The notes under the pieces were generated by a model. That model had not been told where the DNA came from. It worked only from the letters and a program-made list of their open reading frames with translations, and did not search any database. A DNA stretch of 64,000 bases from Capra hircus (Eukaryota; Chordata; Mammalia; Artiodactyla; Bovidae). Made by a program: the position numbers and the translations under genes. The stretch lies in the NCBI RefSeq assembly GCF_001704415.2, contig NC_030811.1, forward strand, positions 81,176,069 to 81,240,068, in the 5' to 3' direction. Below, piece after piece: positions 34,998 to 46,775 of the stretch; within the stretch, counting starts at the first letter, position 1, and every line of letters starts with the position of its first letter.

Positions 34998-36726
34998 ACT
35001 GTATTAAAAAAAAAAAACACTTTATAAAAACATAAAAATATTTTATTGGCAGTAATGATTTTATGTGATAGGGTAAATGAATCTGGAAATGAATAGAATC
35101 TTTACTTTTAAGTTTAGAAACATCAACTTTATTTTCTCTTCATTACTCCTCTTTTCCATATTTAGACAGAGATGGAGACTAAAAAAGTATTTACCAAAGT
35201 TCTCATGATTTTTAATGAGGTAATTGTTTGGCTTTCCTTTAACCATTCTGTTATCTGAATTAATAAAATAAAGCAATCAAACAGTTTTTTGTAATTCAGT
35301 TTCAGACTGGTTGGATAAACTCACTCAAGATGATTACCAGCAGTGAAGATGTTATCTCAATACAATCAAAAATTACCAAAGGAACTCAGAAATATCTGCC
35401 TAGTTTTTTAGGTCCTAGTCCAAAGATGTCAAGGAGAAGGAGCTGAGGTTTTGGAGAACGAAAAGAAAGATGAAGTGTTAGAAAGAATGGAGAACAAATA
35501 TTTGTTATCTCCTACTGTTTACAGGAAGTGTTGATTTTTATAAGATAGGTGATTTTTTGTTGTTGTTGTTATCAAAGAGGCTTTTATATAACAATCAATG
35601 ATAAAATCAGAGGGCAAAAACAAGTCTGTCTAGTGCCAAAATTGGTGGCTTTCTAATTATCATAAATGCATCACAATCACCAGAAGTTGTTTAAAGATGG
35701 TAAATCTTTATTCATAGAGTTATTATTCTATATTAATCTATTATTCTAGTAGTTGCTAGAATTACACTCTTAGAGAAGTAGAAACGAGCTTGACTGTACT
35801 TGACGAAAACATTATTCAATAAGTCAGCCCATTTTTGATATCTTTGGTGTCCCCAAAATAATCCATAGACTAAAACATATGAAAAATAGTATTCAAGAAG
35901 ACATTTCCTTAGCCAAAACCCTGTCTACTTTCATATAACCACATTTCAACAAATTTATCATTTGGATGAACTAATTCTCTCTGGATGTAAGTGACTCTTC
36001 ACTTGAGTCTCCTGATTTGGACACACTTATAAAGGTCATATATCATATTTCATTTTTAATGTATAAGAACTTGAACAGTAAGATTAAAGAACTAGAGGTA
36101 AAAAATAAAAATAGGGAAACAAAACTTTTCTTTTTTTCCCCCAAACTTTCAACTTTTTCTCTCAGGATCCAGTATTAACTTTCACTTTCACAGCAATCTC
36201 AAAAGTATGCCTCTTAGTCAGTTCCCCAGAGAAAATGGTAAACCAGTACAAACAGAGACAGTACAGTCATTTTTGGCATGAGAGCATAACTTATTTGAAC
36301 ATATCAGGAAGCGTTAATAAAATGTAGTGACACAATATAAATGGAAATGTGATATACTGTAGAGTTATAGATTAAAGAGTCTCTTCTCCTAATATACATG
36401 TCAATCTAGCAAGGGAATGGTCTAAAGCTCTCTGGTGTCTATCAGGCCATGGGGTCATCCTGGGAAGATATAGTCCAGTTTGTGCAGAGATCCACAAATA
36501 GAACACTGCGAATAGGCAGAGGGATTTATGTCTTTCAGCATTTCAAGAGATAATGTTTCAGTTGGATAATTATAGTGTTTAACTTTGTGGAATATCGGAG
36601 CCCAGATTTGAAAAATACCTTAGTTGAAGCAGCCAACACCATTTATGAAAAATAGTTAATTCATTGATTTAGAAAAATTTAAAAAGAAAAGCAAAAAAAA
36701 AAAAAAACCACCATATATTATACTCC

Positions 36727-36791
36727 ATTTCAAGTAATAGCCAAAATAACAAAGATTTCACAGATTTCAAGTAATAGCCAAAATAACAAAG
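36727..36791. repeat. 28-base perfect direct repeat, 37-base period
   Basis: The 28 bases beginning atttcaagtaatagccaaaa occur at 36727-36754 and again at 36764-36791 with no mismatch. This is a recent local tandem duplication. Confidence 0.95.
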
Positions 36792-37524
36792 TTCTCTGAG
36801 ATAATATCTTTATGGGAGGTAAACTCTCAAACCCTTGATTTATATCAAAATTATTATTAATAGTTTGTATTTTGTTAAATTTGTTGTGTCAAATTTTTTA
36901 AAGTGGATCATTTACTAATTTTATCTTTTGAAAGTAGTATATTTAAATATATAGATTGATAAATAATATTTGGCAGACTCCAGTTTCAGCTTATTTTTAA
37001 TACTGCAGTATTACACTTTAACACAAATAATATACTATTATTAAAATGTCTGTAATCAAAGAAAGAAAGAACTAAAAAGTATAAAGGTTATTCCATTTTT
37101 CATACCATTTTAAAATTTTTAAGCATTAAAGCACTTCAATTATGCATTTTTTCCCCAAGGCAACACGTAGTATGTATATTTGTTCAATTCAAAATGCCCA
37201 CAATTATTAAGGACCCACCACCTACCTCACTAATGAACCAAGCACTTAAGGAAGGGAAGATGAACATGATACCATCCCCTCCCAAAGGGAATTATAATTT
37301 CATGGGGAAATGAAGAGGCAAAAATCATTTAAATCTATTATAATAATTTAGGTGAGGGATTAAGTCTAAAAACAATTAGAAAACTCCTCCCTCAGTAAGT
37401 AATATAAGAGTCAAGTCTAAATGCATTATGTATTCTAACCAAGAAATGAAAGAAAGTCTGTCCCGGGAGAGGAAACGATATGGACAGACAGCAGTATGTA
37501 ATGATATAGTACCTTCTGTTCTCC

Positions 37525-37530
<6 letters not shown>

Positions 37531-37564
<34 letters not shown>
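37531..37564. repeat. (GT)17 microsatellite
   Basis: Thirty-four bases of pure GT, followed by an A-run. Likely polymorphic. Confidence 0.96.
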
Positions 37565-37570
<6 letters not shown>

Positions 37571-37844
37571 GGGAACAGGAAGTCAGTTCAAATAATGAAT
37601 AAAATATGAAGAAGGTCATGACAGATGATGCGCCTTGAATAGAAGTTGTTAGGGGATGACTTTTTTTCAAGCATGATATAATCAGATGTGTGTTTTAGAC
37701 TCATTGATTTGAGTGTGTTGCAAAGTTTTGAGGGGTAAAATCCAATACACAAATCACATGGAACTCTGTTGTAGTTACTCAAGTGATAAGTAATAAAGGT
37801 CCAAGCTAAGTCAACATATACAAATGGAAGAAAGGCAGACCACC

Positions 37845-38382
37845 TTTTTTTGTGCTCAGGTTTTCTAGTCGTGGCAGGGACTGCCCTGGTGGCTCAGACA
37901 GTAAAGCATCTGTCTACAAAGTGGGAGAACTGGGTTCAATCCCTGGGTTGGGAAGATGCTCTGGAGAAGGAAATGGCAACCCACTCCAATACTCTTGCCT
38001 GGAAAATCCCATGGATAGAGAAGCGCAGTAGGCTACAGTCCATGGGGTTGCAAAGAGTCAGACATGACTGAGTGACTTCACTTTCTTTCTTTCTTTCTAG
38101 TCGCAGAGAGTTGGAGTTACTCTTCTCGTTGTGGTAGCTTCTTGTGGAGCACAGGCTCTAGGTATGAGGGCTTCAGTTGTTGCAGCAGACTGGTTTGGTA
38201 GTTGTGGTGCAGGCCCTAGAGAGTGTAGCCATCAGAGTTGTTGCCTGCCAGGTCAGTAGTTGTGGTGCATGGACTTAGATGTTCCACAGCATGTGGATTC
38301 TCCCCAGACCAGTGGTTGAACCCATCTCCCCTGCATTGACAGGAGGATTCTCAACCACAGCACCACCACGGTAGTCTAGGAA
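37845..38382 (-). mobile_element. CHR-type SINE (cetartiodactyl tRNA-derived), split by Bov-tA
   Basis: The left stub (to 37871) and the main part 38104-38382 together follow the reversed CHR-like consensus: gagttggagttactcttctc, cttgtggagcacaggctcta, gtagttgtggtgcatggact, ccccagaccagtggttgaac, cctgcattgacaggaggatt, then the diverged accaccacggtagtc end. These SINEs predate Bov-tA, and the younger Bov-tA at 37872-38093 sits inside it. Confidence 0.72.
37872..38093 (+). mobile_element. Bov-tA SINE nested in CHR-type SINE
   Basis: Full length from ggactgccctggtggctcag to gactgagtgacttcac and a (CTTT)n tail. A 10-base target-site duplication tttctagtcg is present at 37862-37871 and 38094-38103. 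Confidence 0.95.
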
Positions 38383-38807
38383 CCACTTTTTAAATTGTAT
38401 GTAAATGATGAAATAGTAGATGTGGCTAGCAGGATTAAAGTGTACCGGGCTCCACAAATTCCTATCTTGGGTATTATATAGATGGAGGTGTTATTAAGTA
38501 ATATGAGAAATGCAGAAAGAACACTGGGACATTGATTGAGAGCAAGGAGACAGTAGTGAATGATTATTTGAGTTTGGGTCACATGTGAAACATCCAAGTA
38601 GTTATTCACTAGGTAATTTGTATAAATATTTTTCTAAAGTTTAGAATAGAGATCAGGTCAAGAAGCAAATATCTGGCATAGAAAACAGCATACATTTTAA
38701 GAATACAGCACACTTTAAAAAAAAGCCACTATTTAAGAAGTCTTAGAAAGACAATACCACAATGGAGGATGGTAAAATATGATTTAAAAATATAAAAGAC
38801 AAAATAA
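38383..38807. other. Unassigned sequence
   Basis: No gene or recognised repeat. Confidence 0.5.
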
Positions 38808-39208
38808 AGAAGGCTGAGCACTGAAGAACTGATGCTTTCAAATTGTGGTACCAGATAAAACTCTTGAGAGTCCCTTGGACAGCAAGGAGATCAAACCAGT
38901 CAATCCTAAAGGAAATCCACCCTGAATAGTCATTGGAAGGACTGATGCTGAAACTGAAGGTCCAATACTTTGACCACCTGATCAAAGAGCCTACTCATTG
39001 GAAAAGACAACATTGCTGGCAAAGACTGAGACAGGAGGAGAAAGGGGTGGCAGGGGATGAAATGGTTAGATAACATTATTGACTCAATGGACATGAATTT
39101 GAGCAAACTCCCCAAGATAGTGAAGGATAGAGAAGCCTAGCTGCTTCAGTTCATGGGGTCACAGAGAGTCAGACATGACTTAGCGACTGAACAAGAAGAA
39201 GAAGAAGA
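38808..39208 (+). mobile_element. BovB LINE 3' tail (about 0.4 kb)
   Basis: Begins aaggctgagcactgaagaac and ends tgacttagcgactgaacaag followed by (AAG)n at 39194-39208. Old and without a frame. Its 5' cut lies at nearly the same element position as the minus-strand copy at 40427-40822. Confidence 0.9.
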
Positions 39209-40426
39209 CAAAATCAGTAGAAAGATTGTCAAAATGATGAATGGGAAGGGTGACTTGTAGATTTCACTCAAAAGAACTCCTCTGAAAAGGGAGAGTGGAT
39301 GAGAGAAGGGCAGAGAGCAAGGGAAAGAATGATTGAACAAGCAGGAAGAATTTTGTTTGAAAGGATCTTAAAACTGAAGAATAGATACAAAGTTATTTAG
39401 AATAGGAGGAACTTGAACAATGCAGCTGATAGAGAAGAGCACCAATGTGGATAAGCATTGGTGTGGTGCTTCTTAAGAAGAGATGAGATGGAATCAGGAG
39501 CCCAGAAGTGGGAACTGGTCTCCTTCTGGAGAAGAAGGGGAACACCTCTCAAGTATTGAGGAGAGAGAGAAAATATAACCATAGGGTAATGTAGATAAAT
39601 TGACCTGTAGGATGAAAGTGAAGTTTGGTTCTTTGTGATTGTTCATAATTTCTTGAAGAAAAATAGGATGTGAGCTTGTAGGGATTGAGGAGAACAGATC
39701 TGAGTAGATGGGTTAAAGAAGGCAATGAAAAGTATGACAAGGAATCTAGCAGAAGATAGGAATGGTAAAGAAACATAGTATTGTACATTGTTAATTAGAA
39801 ATTGACTGACGATGTTAAATTCAGTATACAAATTCAGCCTATTCCATCTATCCAAAGGCTAACTGTATATGAAATGGGCTGTAATGTAATGGCTTAGAAA
39901 ACCTAAAAGGGAACCCTAAGCAATCTGAAAATTTTGAGAAAATGCTTGAAAATGTAAAACAAATGGAATTGAATTACAGGAGAAATGGAAGAAAGAATAT
40001 TGTAGCTAAAGTAAATGAAACATATAAGAAAAAACAGGAAGCATAGCAATAATTACCTTACCTCATCTTATTCTTAAAATAATAAGTTTGTTCTCAAAAT
40101 CAAAGAACAAATAGTAATGAGAGAGCAGTGTGAGTGACCATTTCACTATACAATATTTTATTTTGAAAGATTCAATCTCAAAAGATAAAGACTGCATGAT
40201 TTATAAGATATCCTCAATAAAAATATTATTTTATACAGGAATCCTTTTATAGATATTAAATTATAAAATATAAAATTTCAAAGTGAAATTTTTAATTCAG
40301 AGCATATTAAATACAATTAAAGCTAAAATAATACCTGGTTTAAAAAGGATTAAATGTATGGTAAAGAGAATCTCCTCTAAAAGAAAACATGAAATTTTAT
40401 CAGTTTTTAAGAATCATTCAGATTAT
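39209..40426. other. Unassigned sequence
   Basis: No gene or recognised repeat. Several minus-strand frames of 60-80 codons look like chance. Confidence 0.5.
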
Positions 40427-40822
40427 TGTTGCTCAGTCACTCAGTCATGTCCGACTCTTGCAACCCCATGGACTGCAGCATGCCAGGCTTCCCTGTCCTT
40501 CACCATCTCCTAGAGCTTGCTCAAACTGATGTCCATTGAGTTGGAGATGCCATCCAACTGTCTCATCCTCTGTCATCCCCTTCACCTCCTGCCTTCAGTC
40601 TTTACCATCATCAAGATCTTTTCCATTGAGTTGGCTCTTCGTGTCAGGTGGCCAAAATATTGGAGCTTCAGCTTCAACATCAGTCCTTTCAATGAATATT
40701 CAGGGTTGATTTCATTTTGGATTGACTGGTTGGATCTTCTTGCTGTCCAAGGGACTCTCAAGAGTCTTCTCCACCACCACAGTTCAAAAGCATCAATCCT
40801 TCGGCTGTCAGCCTTCTTAATG
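40427..40822 (-). mobile_element. BovB LINE 3' tail (about 0.4 kb)
   Basis: Reversed tail tgttgctcagtcactcagtc to tcagccttcttaatgg. The minus strand still encodes ELWWWRRLLRVPWTARRSNQ. It is 5'-truncated close to the point at which the copy at 38808 is truncated. Confidence 0.92.
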
Positions 40823-41163
40823 GCTATATGAATGGTCATTCAGATAGATCAATTTAAAAATTTCAGAGACAAGAAAATATTACAAGAAAATTTAGATGTA
40901 AGCAACTATCTTGGATCATTTTCTTACACACTAAAAGTGATATCTGATTTTTATAATTTCCTTCTTCAAAAATTATTGTCTCTCCTGCATCTAGAAGAGT
41001 ATTTTCAACTTTGATTTCTTAGGTTCAGTAAGAAATACTATTATACTTTATATACTTTACATACTATTATATGTAAAAATAGTACATATTTATGTCTTCT
41101 GCGCAAAGAATGCATGGACCTCCCTAGTATTGTCAGGTATTTGACCTGCACTAAGCACTTAAT
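40823..41163. other. Unassigned AT-rich sequence
   Basis: Nothing recognised. Confidence 0.5.
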
Positions 41164-41297
41164 GGAGAAGGCAATGGCACCCCACTCCAGTACGCTTGCC
41201 TGGAAAACCCCATGGACAGAGGAGACTGATAGTCTGCTGTCTGTGGGGTCGCACAGAGTCGGACACAACTGAAGCAACTTAGCAGCAGCAGCAGCAA
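41164..41297 (+). mobile_element. BovA2-derived monomer
   Basis: Starts like the first BovA2 monomer (gagaaggcaatggcacccca) but ends like the second (cacaactgaagcaacttagc plus (AGC)n), so the dimer collapsed to one hybrid monomer. An 8-base repeat taatggag (41160-41167 and 41302-41309) may be the target-site duplication, overlapping the element start. Confidence 0.9.
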
Positions 41298-41599
41298 CAT
41301 ATAATGGAGTTAAAAAATTTTAATTTCACCAAATTATAGATTTATCGTCCGCTTAAAATTTGAATGAAATCAGTGAATGGAAAAGAAAAAAAAATGTTCT
41401 CATCTTATAATGACCACTGCTTTTAAATAGCATTGTTTAGATCTATGATTTTTTTCATATAATGTGTATGTAGCAGTACTGTGTATTTTGGCAGTGCTAT
41501 ACATTCCCTGTTATATCTCATCACAAAGTACATAATACCTAGTTGTTCCATTTTTGATGATGTTAAGAATGATCAGAGGATTTGGGAAACTAGACCATG
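41298..41599. other. Unassigned AT-rich sequence
   Basis: Nothing recognised. Confidence 0.5.
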
Positions 41600-41715
41600 G
41601 TGCAAGCCATGCCAATTAAATCTGCATATCCATGGCTGAGAATCCTCAGTGGTTTTTAGAATTCACCAGGTAATGCTACTATGTGACAAAGTTTGGGATC
41701 CAGTGGATCAAAGTG
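41600..41715 (+). mobile_element. MER5-like hAT fragment
   Basis: tttttagaattcaccaggta atgctactatgtgac and aagtttgggatccagtgg resemble the 3' half and terminal part of MER5-type elements (…ccaggtgattctgatg…agtttgagaaccactg). Diverged. Confidence 0.45.
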
Positions 41716-41967
41716 ATGCTAACTTAATCTGTGTATTTACTCAACTCTGTTTTAGTGTAATGATCATTGCTTAGATCTATTATTTTATCATGGTATACAA
41801 ATGAAGGCTTTTTAAAATTCTAACATTACTTCTATCATTATTTCTGAGATCATTAGCTGGACTTTGATAAAGAAAATTTTCTCATTAACTATTTGGTTAA
41901 GGTAAAGTACAGTTTCTACAAGAAATCTAGATAAAATTTGTCATATTTATCTTGACTTTCTTTAGAA

Positions 41968-42240
41968 GTGGTGTTGGTAACTATAGTCTATGTACTGTAT
42001 ATGGCCCATGCCTCTTTTTGTGTGGCCCATAAGCTAAAATTGTTTTGTACATTTTCCACTGGATATTAATAAGAATAAAGAAGAACATGCAACATTAAGT
42101 AGACTTGTTGAAGAAGAAGGAGGAGGAAAAGAAGAAGGAGGAGGAGGAGGAGCGGGAGAAGAAACACAGACTGGATGTAGACCCTAAATTCGAAAATATC
42201 TACTTTGCGGGCTTTTACAGGAAATTTGCCACCCCCTGGT
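41968..42240. mobile_element. hAT-type non-autonomous DNA transposon with an internal purine tract
   Basis: The left end gttggtaactatagtctatg…tggcccatgcc and the right end ctttgcgggcttttacagga aatttgccaccccctgg are recognisable as opposite ends of one mammalian hAT element (consensus ends …ggcaaactatggccc… and …ggccctttacagaaaaagtttgcc…). Between them lies a purine-rich expansion (42110-42165). The family name is uncertain and most of the middle is deleted. Confidence 0.5.
42110..42165 (+). repeat. (GAA/GGA)n purine tract
   Basis: About 56 bases, all purine on this strand except one C at about 42153, built of GAA and GGA triplets. Mirror-like purine tracts of this sort can form triplex DNA and often vary in length. 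Confidence 0.93.
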
Positions 42241-42329
42241 TTAGAATAAAGAGTGTGTGCCCTAGCAAATCACCAAAGGTAAAGATAAGCAGTAAGATTT
42301 TAAATATATATATATACTCATGAACTTTA

Positions 42330-42660
42330 ATATAACTTGTGGTTTCAATCATTGCAGTTACTGTTTGCTTTGACACTATAGTTTTCCTAATATTAAGCAG
42401 TGGGAACACATTCAGTGGTTTCCTAGTTTTTTTAGTTAGTTTTGTTTGGAATGTTACTGGATTCCAGTGATACTTGATAGCGTCCTTTGTTTCTGGCACA
42501 AGATGTTCCAGGACCGTCTTGTACTTTTCTTGCTCTAGACTTGTAACCAACCATTTCTTTAAGAGTTTTGGTTCCTTTTAGTGGGGCATCATAATTAGAG
42601 ATCCAAATCTGGGTGTTAGTGGTGCTAATTACTATTGAATCATCTATGTTTTTAGACTAG
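42330..42660 (-). mobile_element. Old L1-like 3' fragment, uncertain
   Basis: On the minus strand ggttggttacaagtctagag, agacggtcctggaacatctt gtgcc and atcactggaatccagtaaca run in the style of an old L1 3' region. A 111-codon frame (42215-42550) runs through this and the neighbouring hAT end; it is probably fortuitous. A coding remnant that I do not recognise cannot be excluded. Confidence 0.35.
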
Positions 42661-44799
42661 GTTGTTATTTTTCTATGCTTTTTCAATGAATGGAGTTTGA
42701 AAGTAGTTATTTGTTTTAGAAATATAAAAATAAAGTATTGAATCTTTCTGATATTCCAAAATAATTTATAAAACTATAAATATTTTTATATCATTTGATT
42801 TTATGCAACATCTCTTTTGTGCTGAAATCTTAATTGATAATATTAACATAATTTATTGTTTTATCTATGTTTAAAAATAATACTATTAATGAATATAGTT
42901 AAAATTATGTGTCCTTGTTTTATGTGTATTTTTGTTTAAAGACACAGTATTTAACGTGCATTGTTGTTTCATTAACATTGAACTCAAAGCCAACAGCACT
43001 ATTATTTATTTTAAAAGTAACTTTTCTAAGTTACAGATACATTTTCTCTGTAAGGCACATAATAGCCTACTTGCACTTAGGAATACTAGATACCACTTTA
43101 GCACTATGCTTGGGGTCCATTTTAAACAGCAAATTCACCACCAAAAAAAGCACAAAAATGTGGACAACACAGCACTAATGAGATAGCGAAGAGAACACAT
43201 TTTTATAGTAACTGAGCTAAAACAAGGCAGTGCATCACGTTTCTGACCGTCACTGAAAATTTGTACATTGGGGAACTCAAATAACATGAATGATTGTGAA
43301 AGATCTGTGAGTACTGATTTTGTGGTTACAAATAAATTATAGCAACTAGACAGATTCTCAAATATGGAATCTGTGAATATTGTGAATCTGTATGTGAAAG
43401 ATTCACAGGTAACATATAAATAGGAAAGAGATATGATATAGGAAGAGTAGGAAAACGTTATATCAGATTGACTCCAAGCTTAGAAATTTTAATCTGGAAG
43501 AATCTATAATGAGACAAGAGCATTACAGATTTTATGCTGCCAAGTGATACGACAGTAGTTTGGTTTTATAATGATCACTCTCTTTATGTGGTGGGGGAGA
43601 GAGGTGTGGTGAGAGAGAAGTATAACGCTAATCCTGGTAAAAAATTGTAAGGCCTATCTATAGCAAGGAAGTGGCAGTGGCCCAGTGTGAAATGGTGGAC
43701 CTGATGACTGATTCAGTGAAAGATAAATAAAAAGGAAGAATCAAGGCTGAATTTATGTGTGAGAGATGTGCCATGTGTATCCCTCTTTATAAAGAGCCAA
43801 TTTCTAGAAGAAAACCGGAAGAATTAAGTTTAGTCAGTGTAGGGGAGGACATTTTTTTCTTTACTCTCTTAGTGCTTAAAAATAAACTGACACAAGACAG
43901 ATTTACAGAAAAAAAACATTAAAGTTTTTTTTTTTTTTAACATATACCTAGGAACCTTTACCAGAAATATGAAGATTTAAAAAAGCAGAATTAAAAGCTT
44001 ACACTAAGTTGGACAAAAAGTAGTAATCTGTGAAAATGTGACAAGGCAAAGGGACTTAGGCTGGGGTAGTTAATTGATGGAGAAGTCACCAGGAGGATAA
44101 AGATTAGTTTAATAAGGTTTGTGAAAATTTTTCTTGTTTTTTACCTTCCATCCTTGGTGATGAAAATGTTTCTTTCCTTCTGATATAGAGAGGACACTTT
44201 TACATAACAATTTCATCTACTTTTAAGAAAAAGAAGAAAAGTCAGAATGTCATTCTTGAATCTGATGCTTTTCAACTACATTTGACTCAAAATAGTCAAT
44301 ATGCCAGAATGGCATATTTTGAGATAGTGCATTCTATACTGCTTCACCATGTTGAGTTTTAGTTGCCTATAAGATATCTGGGCATAGATTTCCAGAAAAT
44401 ACTTAAGCATGTGAATTAGTTTTTCAATGAAATTAATGACAACTTGCTGAGGGCTGAGTTCAAAAACAAAACACAACTAAGAGGTTGCATGATATGGAAA
44501 AGTATGTGAAAGAAGCAATTTTTTTTTTTTTTAAGTGGCCAGAATGTTAAGAGGGAAACATAGGGTGTTTTCATGGACACTGAACAGGAAAGAATTTCAA
44601 CAAAAAACTAGATAATGATCTTAATTGTAGTAAAGAAGTTAAATTCAGAGAGGCATCCAAGAGATTTGGCAATTAGGAAAGACTTGATGGCCCTACCAAA
44701 GAGAGTTTTACTGTAATGAAAGCCAAATTGGTTAAGATTGAGAGGGAAACAGGTGGTAAAAAATTCTAGGCAGCCTATTTATCATCAAGCACAAAACAG
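42661..44799. other. Unassigned AT-rich sequence
   Basis: No gene or clear repeat. Holds a poly(T) run at 43926-43939 and a perfect small hairpin at 44298-44318 (aatatgcca, gaa, tggcatatt). Confidence 0.5.
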
Positions 44800-45225
44800 G
44801 CTTCTCAAGGTTCAAATCTCAATTGTGCCACTTGAAAACTGTAGATTTGGAAACTGGTTCAGAGTCTCATGCTGTTGTTTTGTCATCTGTTTGATAGATT
44901 TGATAATAGTACTTACAGAATATTGTTCTGAAAATAAATGAGTTAATGCACTTGTGTTTAGAATATTGGCATGTGTTTGTATGCATGCTTAGTCACTCTG
45001 TCGTGTCCTACTCTTTGTGACCCCATGGACTGTAGCCCACCAGACTCCTCTGTCTATGGGATTCTCCAGGCAAGAATACTGGAGTGGGTAGCATTCCCTT
45101 CTCCATGGGATCTTCTTGATCCAGAGATCAAACCCAGGTCTTGCAAGAAAATTCTTTACTGTCTTAGCCACCAGGGAAGCCTAGAATATAGGCATACAGT
45201 ATGTGCTTAATGAACTAATAAATTG
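44800..45225 (+). mobile_element. MIR SINE, split by Bov-tA
   Basis: Left part: aaggttcaaatctcaattgt gcca, tttgtcatctgtttgataga, gataatagtacttacagaat, taaatgagttaatgcac. Right part after the SINE: acagtatgtgcttaatgaac taataaatt. Together these trace MIR from its B-box region to the end of the core. It is very diverged, so it is old. Confidence 0.8.
44973..45181 (-). mobile_element. Bov-tA SINE nested in MIR
   Basis: Full length, from reversed tail (catgcttagtcactctgtcg) to head (cttagccaccagggaagcc). Flanked by tagaatattggcat (44959-44972) and tagaatataggcat (45182-45195), a 14-base target-site duplication with one mismatch. Confidence 0.96.
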
Positions 45226-46659
45226 TATTATGACCCTGCATTTTTATATTTACTAAACACTGTTAAAAAAGACAACAGTCAAAAGGAGTCTCTATATAAT
45301 TTTAATTCTATTTATTGAAAACAGAAGACTTGTAAACACTACAAATATCTTTAAAAATTGGGAAAGTCCTTATTTACTATTAAGCAAAAACAGACTGTAG
45401 AAAATTTGTTATACATTGCAGTTTCACAAAAGCAAAGTTTATTTTTCGCTTTGAGATCAGGTTCTCTTTAAAGAATCTTTACAATATTTCTTATACATAT
45501 TTAACTTTAGCATTTATCATTTTAAAATATATTTTGTTTATAATGTTTTACATCTTAGTTTTACTTAGACTTAAAAATATATTAAATTTCTGTATTAAAA
45601 AATTAGTAAGAAGAAGAAAATGTACCTTTATTTTATTTGATTTCCAGTTTAATCAAAATGTTATGTTTTATTTATTTATCCTTTCACATCATGAAGTGTT
45701 GAAAATTTTTTTAATGTTGTGGCTTTCTTGGACATTGCATTACCATGAAACTGCAATGTTTTAAGTGTGAAAGCATTAGAGTCTCAAGTTTGATTTGGCA
45801 GGAATACTTTTCTTTGGCAAACCTTCAGCTTCAAATATATACATGCCTATTTGTGGTTTCTTATGGTTTTAGGCCTCTGGGGAGAAAGAGATTGGCTTAA
45901 TATGGTTAAAAATATCTTTGTGGATTGCTGGCAGGTAAAAAGGGAAACAGACAAGAAAAAAACTGACTACATAAAGGATTCTCAAAAGATGTCCCAAAAG
46001 TAAAAAAAAAAAAAAAAAGTATTCTGTTAACTATGTTAAACAAAATACCCATATTAGGTATAGTTCATACTTGACAAAATTGTGCTTGATATTTATTTTA
46101 GCTAGATTTGCCTTGGTATTAATCCCAGCTATTCAGTTTTCTATTTCTGGAACTTACTGTTAGAATTGTCTTTACAGTAGAAAATGTCTCTTCTCTCCTG
46201 AGCAATTCACAGTTGTCTCACCAGATCCTCAAGCTCAATTTCCCCAAATACATAATTATCAGCTCTCTCCAGTCATTCCATTTCTTCCTATATGAGTCAA
46301 TTTTTATCATTTTGGAGGGTCCAGGATTCCTTTCATAATTCAACAAAAAGTTCTGGGTAGCTAATATGTGCTGTATATTACTTATATGCTCTTGTGACTG
46401 AAAAATGAGGAAAATATGTACAAAGATCCCAGTATGAGACCTTCAACTTAGAGAACAGTCAAGTCTACAGTACTTATTTGAAATCATTATAGTCAAATAT
46501 TTCTAATGATAATTCATTAGAAGCTTAAACTCGCTTGAAATCAGAAAATAAAGCCACACTCTAGAAGAGAAGGCAGAAATCAGTAGATGTGAAGTCTAGG
46601 GAATAATGATCTCATGGTATTCACAAAACTAGAAAAACCAGTAAGGCTGGAGTTTGGTG
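45226..46659. other. Unassigned AT-rich sequence
   Basis: No gene recognised. Poly(A) run near 46001-46018. Confidence 0.5.
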
Positions 46660-46775
46660 AAGGAAGTGGCACCCACTCCAGTATTCTTACCTGGGAAATC
46701 CCATGGACGGAGGAGCCTGGTGGGCCACAGCCCATAGGGTCACAAGAGCCAGACACAACTTAGGGACTAAACCAC
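46660..46775 (+). mobile_element. Bov-tA/BovA monomer fragment
   Basis: Runs aaggaagtggcacccactcc to ccagacacaacttagggact. No tRNA head (5'-truncated). Confidence 0.9.

Larger units (their letters stand above)
34998..37844. other. Unassigned AT-rich sequence
   Basis: Nearly 3 kb without a recognised gene, SINE or LINE. Minor features: a faint MER5-like phrase (gcatcacaatcaccagaag, 35668-35690), a tandem duplication at 36727-36791, an old MIR/L2-like stretch at 37190-37310 and a (GT)17 at 37531-37564. Confidence 0.5.

Noticed and set aside
38808..40822. Inverted duplication as the origin of the two 0.4-kb BovB tails
   Set aside because: The two tails differ in many bases and end in different tails ((AAG)n versus caacaat-type), which fits two independent insertions better than one duplicated copy.
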